From: Hyphochytrium catenoides
Lineage: Eukaryota > Sar > Hyphochytriomycetes > Hyphochytriales > Hyphochytriaceae
DNA length: 25,874 nt
Direction of reading: 5' to 3'
Assembly (NCBI GenBank): GCA_900088475.1
Contig: FLMG01004616.1
Span: 1-25,874, forward strand
Made by a program: the position numbers and the translations under genes. The notes beneath the pieces were generated by a model. It was not told the DNA's origin and searched no databases. It saw only the letters and a list, made by a program, of their open reading frames with translations. Position 1 is the first letter of the stretch; every line of letters starts with the position of its first letter. Shown one piece after another: positions 23,206 to 25,874 of the stretch.

Positions 23206-23576
23206 CTCCCTCTCTCTTGGCATCTCTTTTTGTCACTCTTCCTACTTCCCACTCTCTCTATCTGTATGTCGCCCTCCCGTTAATCATGATCGCCTTATCT
23301 ACTTGTCTTTCTCTCTTTTTGTCTTCTTTCTTCTTTCTCCTCAGCTCTATCTCCCCGGCAGCCCTTCTCCTTGCTCTATCTTCAGTTCAAGCTCCTCAAC
23401 GTATGGTCGCCGCTCTAAAAAAGACTTTGTACCTCCACATCCTGTGGCAGCGTCTGCCGTTTCTCCTGAAGCTTGAAGAGCACGTCTTTCTGGAACTCTT
23501 TCTCCAGTCGCGCAACCAGCGCCGCCGTGTCGTCCTGAGAAGAAGGAAGAACGCTCTTCTTGGTCCGAGCAGGCAT
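4909..23576 (-). CDS. CFAP54: CFAP54 (FAP54), central-pair projection protein, ~50 exons
   Basis: Spliced gene of about 8.9 kb coding, ~2,950-3,000 residues; human CFAP54 is ~3,100. The protein is a scaffold of the C1d projection on the axonemal central pair, where it assembles with FAP46, FAP74 and FAP221 and helps control flagellar beating. Family hallmarks seen in order: REKNNWIIHNAT (~residue 177) and VIEYLNWSILALEA (~207) of the N-terminal domain; one fibronectin type III-like domain with CPNERYVFAVAAYNEK (~926) and GETTAAIETFLPL; RLLVALEVSSALSLWELSLQ (~1065); ARRWGHLQNLLKLLWNALL; GKLISYVHHRGHF (~1835) with LSHPSRLCELLDYSVVELWP; LYGPCLCLKF; and CCAQWDHNL near the C-terminus. The ATG (23576-23574) follows an in-frame TGA 30 bp upstream. 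Exon boundaries are inferred by eye from splice sites and phase; exons are in the segment entries. Uncertain: 7154-7727, the 9.0-9.1 kb junction, and the stop. Confidence 0.92.
7154..7727 (-). other. CFAP54: CFAP54 segment with unresolved exons
   Basis: Several short open stretches flanked by good splice sites lie here, but more than one phase is open and I cannot choose by eye. One phase-consistent path uses 7641-7684, a second exon ending at a GAG|GTAATA donor near 7490, and a third beginning after the CTTTCAG acceptor near 7467; other paths are equally legal. About 60-80 residues of CFAP54 are expected from this stretch. Confidence 0.4.
7728..10118 (-). other. CFAP54: CFAP54 exons 33-40
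   Basis: Exons: 9947-10118, 9660-9741, 9215-9372, then an ambiguous junction, 8868-9019, 8520-8668, 8196-8284, 7911-7967, 7728-7817. Content is helical-repeat sequence: LDAIISAAEEAGFNLFSQSF, RRHMVEYLLHKGEVEKAEDV, LFPDALSVHLGRSPEGERL and SLFQEAKSHVEAAGRVLDER. Between 9215 and 9019 the frame can be kept either with a 17-bp microexon (9082-9098) plus a 62-bp intron, or with one longer exon that contains an in-frame TAG at 9022-9020. Exon 37 follows a good TTCTAAC branch site. Exon 40 is open in two phases; phase 0 was chosen for continuity. Confidence 0.7.
10513..14135 (-). other. CFAP54: CFAP54 exons 25-32: second conserved half
   Basis: Exons: 14027-14135, 13724-13855, 13338-13577, 13036-13158, 12739-12840, 12335-12477, 11461-12114, 10513-11088. 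Exon 27 has SWQPLVARGRRLQLLTSGQG and LLPLLIFAQNKLVGEQAERV; exons 27-28 form a long charged coiled-coil-like helix. Exons 30-31 join as GDFLLSIGDKKGAAQAWYDA, a TPR pair. Exon 31 (654 bp) has a Lys/Arg-rich then Glu/Asp-rich insertion, followed by the conserved GKLISYVHHRGHF and LSHPSRLCELLDYSVVELWP. Exon 32 (576 bp) opens LGDYKVAIRSLFE, has a Ser-rich stretch, then LYGPCLCLKFELMRLRLISA. At exon 26/27 a GT-AG join is given; a GC-AG join two codons longer is possible. Confidence 0.8.
14259..17300 (-). other. CFAP54: CFAP54 exons 16-24: central helical-repeat region
   Basis: Exons: 17101-17300, 16851-17027, 16339-16507, 16078-16209, 15858-15950, 15443-15643, 14891-15036, 14613-14766, 14259-14410. 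Exon 17 carries ELKRLLVALEVSSALSLWEL and exon 18 PSFHLYFAICHELCRLGQEL, both recognisable CFAP54 helices. Exons 22-23 encode a charged, probably disordered linker (DEPRPEQRTDEKEG, then KREEEERPTLEEEEQDDISP). Exon 24 resumes conserved sequence with ARRWGHLQNLLKLLWNALL. Exon 23 has a textbook acceptor (CCTAAC branch site then GTTTAG). Phases agree throughout. The acceptors of exons 20 and 21 were picked mainly by phase and pyrimidine tract and are weaker. Confidence 0.75.
17661..19243 (-). other. CFAP54: CFAP54 exons 11-15: linker and fibronectin III-like domain
   Basis: Exons: 19118-19243, 18915-19023, 18435-18740, 17977-18132, 17661-17798. Exon 13 has a Pro-rich run before LLSRSATRVSL and GPVAYYRLFGKPA; exon 14 gives TGEKIPAASLRVL and CPNERYVFAVAAYNEK; exon 15 gives VGETTAAIETFLPL. 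Together these form one FN3-like beta-sandwich spanning about residues 830-960, with the Pro-Asn-x-x-Tyr-x-Phe-Ala-Val-Ala-Ala-Tyr strand typical of FN3 folds and found at the same place in animal and algal CFAP54. The exon 11/12 join (intron 19024-19117, donor GTCATG) is my choice because it keeps phase 0 on both sides; the intron sequence is itself open in one frame, so this boundary is less certain. Confidence 0.8.
19352..23576 (-). other. CFAP54: CFAP54 exons 1-10: N-terminal conserved domain
   Basis: Exons (plus-strand numbers): 23433-23576, 22877-23073, 22345-22621, 21919-22066, 21428-21621, 20917-21139, 20276-20720, 19978-20152, 19622-19778, 19352-19521. All joins keep phase. Exon 1 opens MPARTKKSVLPSS, a basic start. 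Exon 2 (LYSFGEQLAKLGETRMAAEM) is TPR-like. Exons 3-4 hold the most conserved family block: ALEELRGACSLFYANAKW, REKNNWIIHNAT, VIEYLNWSIL and WHCTLYLAVVRCYEEL. Exons 5-10 continue as helical repeats (for example DPILRARAGLFLCLLLKEEG in exon 8). The domain corresponds to the CFAP54 N-terminal family I know as DUF4486. Most donors are ordinary (exon 3 ends GAG|GTAAGA), but exon 4 uses a weak GTCCTC. Intron 1 (23074-23432) carries a (CT)n tract and intron 2 an (AG)n tract at 22838-22852. Confidence 0.85.
23172..23201 (+). repeat. (CT)15 microsatellite in CFAP54 intron 1
   Basis: A perfect CT dinucleotide run on the plus strand, which is GA on the sense strand of CFAP54. It lies inside intron 1 (23074-23432). 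It creates the Ser-Leu repeat open frames seen on the plus strand here, which are not genes. Confidence 0.95.
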
Positions 23577-23803
23577 CTCTCCTGCTGCTCGTGGCTTGTC
23601 TTTTCAGCAGGAGAGCAAAGTTCTCTGCGCCTTAGGCGGCCAACATACTTAAACTTCGCCTAATGATTGATCAGAAAGATGTTGTTGTCGGGTCTCCGTC
23701 TCCGCCCGATGGCCTTCCACGAAGTTTCCGGGAAGAATGAGCCCGAACGAAGGTTGAAGCTCATGACGGAGACATGCCAACAGGAGAGGGGGCGGGGGCG
23801 CGC

Positions 23804-23911
23804 AAGAGAAAGAGAAAGAGAAAGAGAAAGAGAGAGAGAGAGAAAGAGAGAGAGGGAGAGAGAGAGAGAGAGAGAGAGAGAAAGAAAGAGAGAAAGAAAG
23901 AGAGAGAGAGA
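23804..23911 (+). repeat. (GA)n microsatellite with GAAA interruptions
   Basis: About 108 bp of GA dinucleotides on the plus strand mixed with GAAA tetranucleotides and a GGGA. It lies in the spacer between CFAP54 and MOCOS. The interruptions suggest an old, decaying array. Confidence 0.95.
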
Positions 23912-24108
23912 ATGCCCTTTCAACTTCGACATGATGCCCTTTAGGCCCACGCGAGCCCTTTAATTTTAGAGAGAGATATTGAGAGAGCTAAGCGGACCTC
24001 ATGCTTAAAGCTATCCTCCTATTATTTTGGACTGCTTCTGATGCAATTTTCGGTAGTTGAACCTCATACAGAAGACGTGGCTGAGCGAAAACGAGTGTGA
24101 GCGGGCGC

Positions 24109-24163
<55 letters not shown>

Positions 24164-24197
24164 GCAGGGAGAGAAACAGAGAGAGAGAGAGATACGC

Positions 24198-24237
<40 letters not shown>
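24109..24237 (+). repeat. (GA)n microsatellite, second tract
   Basis: About 130 bp of nearly pure GA, broken by GACGCAGG, GAAACA and GATACGCA. It has the same purine strand as the tract about 200 bp to the left. It lies in the putative 5' flank of MOCOS. Confidence 0.95.
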
Positions 24238-24240
<3 letters not shown>

Positions 24241-24607
24241 AAGGGGACAGTGTAGGAGAGAGCAGGAGAGAGATCAGTTGTCACATGAGGAGGTACCAGC
24301 GGAGGAGGAGAAGAGGGAAGGTCGTCACAACTTCAAGGCAGGCCCGAGGACGAGGACCAAGCCAACATAGTCCTTCAGCTGTTGCACTTGCTTGGCCTCT
24401 CAGCCCAGGGGAAACTAGAAGGCAGGGAGAGTCCGGCAGAGTAGGAATAGAGAGAGAGACGAAGAGAGAGAAGAGGGAGACATAAAGAGAGAGAGAAAGA
24501 CGTGACAGCGCCGGGTTGCTGGCTTCTGGGCAGCAAGTGAACGGGAGAAGAGGCTGCTGGGAAAGGAGCAAGCTTAGAGGTCCCACTCTCATTTGGCCTG
24601 TCTGCCC

Positions 24608-25874
24608 ATGGGAGAGAGGAAGGGCGGTGCCATGCAGACCTTGGAAGAGGCGAAAGCTGCTTTCTGTGAAGCGGAGGAGCACTACGGACTTGGCAGAGGA
24701 GAGCGCTTCTTTGATAACTTCCGCGAACGGAACTTCTCCCGCCTCGGAGGTACTGGGAGAACCGCTGCAGAGGGCAAACAGAGAAAGTGGGACATAGACA
24801 GGAGAGAAACGGGAGAGAAAGAGAGAGAGAGGTTGCAGGAGAGCGGAGAGAGGGATCAGCCGCTGGACACGCTGCATATTTCAAGAGCAGAGAGCGAGAT
24901 AGTGGATGTGTGAAAGGAGAAAAACAGAGAGAGAAGAGAAATAGAGAGATAAGATAGGTAAGGAGGAGAACAACGCGAGAACAAATGTGAGTGAGATGTA
25001 CACAGAGAGAGCACTAAGAATTGTGAGACGAGAAGAGAAGAAGTTGGAAAGCAGAGCAATTGTTTCCTAGAGACGAAGGAGAAAGGAATTCGTCAATGGA
25101 CGTAGAGAGAGCCACAAAGAGACAGTGGGAGGGGAAACAAATCGCTCACTTACTCTCATCCTCTCTCTTCTCTCTGCAGACGCTGTGTACCTGGATTATG
25201 CGGGCGCTGCGCTATATCCCTCAGAGCTCGTGGAGAAGGCGGCTGCGGAGCTGGGAAGCTCGCTTATAGGCAATCCTCGTACGTCAGGGGTCTCCTTTCT
25301 CATTTCTTTTCTTTCTCTCTCTCTCTCTCTCTCTCTGTCTGTCTCTTTGGATGCAGATGGTTTCCAATCGTTCCCCTTGCGTCTCCTTCCAGTCTCCTCT
25401 CATGCTCTCGAGCTCCCACTCTTCACTCATTGTCCTCTCCATGAAGAATATTGCTACCTTTATCGCTGTTTTCTCTCTCCTCCACACTCCTTCGTTCTCT
25501 CTCTTCCTGCTCTCTCTTCTCTCCCTTCTCACTCTCATTTTCTCTTCTCTCAATCTTTCTCTCTTTCTCTCCTTTCTCTCTCTCTCTTTTTTCTTCTTGT
25601 CTCCCTCCTTTCTCATTTTCTTTCTCTCTTGCCGGTCACCTTGCTCGCTTGTCCGTCTTTCTTGCTCTCTCTGATCTCCCCCTGATCCCGTGACTCCCCC
25701 GTCACTGTTCCGTGGCACTGTCTCTTTCCTGTTCGACCGTCATTTTGGTGTCTTGGCGTCTCTCTCTAATGTTACATCACTCTTCCCTTGCACTAAAATA
25801 ATCTTGCCTCGTGCGTCTTTCTCACGTTTAGATAGTGCAGGAGGCGCAGGAGAAGCCTCACGGTTGGTGCTGGA
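24608..25874 (+). CDS. MOCOS: Molybdenum cofactor sulfurase, N-terminus (partial, 3 exons)
   Basis: Exons 24608-24749, 25180-25278 and 25832 to beyond 25874 give the first ~94 residues. Joined, they read FDNFRERNFSRLGDAVYLDY, then AGAALYPSEL and GNPHSAGGAGEASRL. The run RL-x-YLDxAGAxLY...GNPHS is the opening of the NifS-like class V aminotransferase domain of MOCOS/ABA3. These PLP enzymes take sulfur from cysteine and add it as the terminal sulfido ligand of molybdenum cofactor, activating xanthine dehydrogenase and aldehyde oxidase. The first intron splits an Asp codon; the second (donor GTACGT, acceptor TTTAG) splits the His codon of GNPHS, which confirms both joins. The ATG at 24608 follows an in-frame TAG at 24575; a second ATG at 24632 could also serve. 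The PLP lysine, catalytic cysteine and the C-terminal MOSC domain lie outside the window. GNPHS alone also occurs in cysteine desulfurases, but the RLG-x-x-VYLDYAGAALYP context favours MOCOS. Confidence 0.87.
25279..25831 (+). other. MOCOS intron 2, CT-rich
   Basis: A 553-bp intron almost saturated with CTCT, TTCTCT and CCTTTCTC on the sense strand, including a pure (CT)n run near 25313-25336. Several long Ser/Leu/Phe open frames inside are artefacts of this composition. The donor is CCTC|GTACGT and the acceptor is ACGTTTAG|ATAGTG. Confidence 0.85.

Larger units (their letters stand above)
23577..24607. promoter_or_regulatory. Divergent intergenic region, CFAP54 and MOCOS
   Basis: About 1 kb between the start codons of two genes transcribed away from each other, so it must contain both 5' leaders and both promoters, possibly as one bidirectional promoter. 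It is dominated by two (GA)n tracts. No TATA box or known factor site can be supported. On the CFAP54 side an in-frame TGA (23606-23604) and on the MOCOS side an in-frame TAG (24575-24577) close both reading frames upstream of the chosen ATGs. The long minus-strand Ser/Leu frames here are repeat artefacts. Confidence 0.45.

Noticed and set aside
23660-24284. Long minus-strand open frames rich in Ser-Leu dipeptides (and Arg-Glu frames on the plus strand)
   Set aside because: They are direct translations of (GA)n/(CT)n microsatellites, open in every frame by composition, with no splice context or domain.
24281-24884. Two 169-198 codon minus-strand frames opposite MOCOS exon 1
   Set aside because: They are antisense to a recognised exon and to CT/GA-rich flank; composition is low-complexity Ser/Leu/Pro.
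25284-25718. Long open frames on both strands at the right end
   Set aside because: They lie in the CT-rich second intron of MOCOS, whose boundaries are fixed by the split GNPHS motif.

Overview
This is nuclear DNA of a eukaryote. The main evidence is one very large gene cut into about 50 short exons by GT-AG introns of roughly 60-390 bp. Branch-point-like CTAAC/CTGAC and pyrimidine tracts precede many acceptors, and long (GA)n/(CT)n microsatellites lie between genes and inside introns. Base composition is near 50% GC. An axonemal central-pair protein gene means a lineage that makes motile flagella. A large pentatricopeptide (PPR) protein with an organelle-type leader fits an alga or other flagellated protist. 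I cannot name the species.

Layout: (1) 1-240, purine (GA)n low-complexity DNA, then 241-734, flank without a supportable gene. (2) 735-4328, plus strand: an intronless 1,197-residue PPR protein, possibly with a further 3' exon to 4666. (3) About 4909-23576, minus strand: one CFAP54 (FAP54) gene, tail-to-tail with the PPR gene. I joined its exons by hand with matching reading phase from the start codon to the C-terminus, except a stretch of about 570 bp (7154-7727) that I could not fix and one ambiguous junction near 9.0-9.1 kb. The predicted protein is about 2,950-3,000 residues, close to animal CFAP54. (4) 23577-24607: a microsatellite-rich spacer between divergently transcribed CFAP54 and the next gene. 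(5) 24608 to the window end, plus strand: the first three exons of a molybdenum cofactor sulfurase (MOCOS/ABA3-type), cut by the window edge.

The three genes have unrelated jobs: organelle RNA metabolism, the flagellar central-pair apparatus, and cofactor maturation for aldehyde oxidase/xanthine dehydrogenase. I see no operon, mobile element, CRISPR array, RNA gene or evidence for a new multi-gene system. The points worth a second look are gene-structure puzzles: an in-frame TAG in a coding-like stretch of CFAP54, two alternative C-termini for CFAP54, and an unexplained 111-codon open frame directly after the PPR stop.
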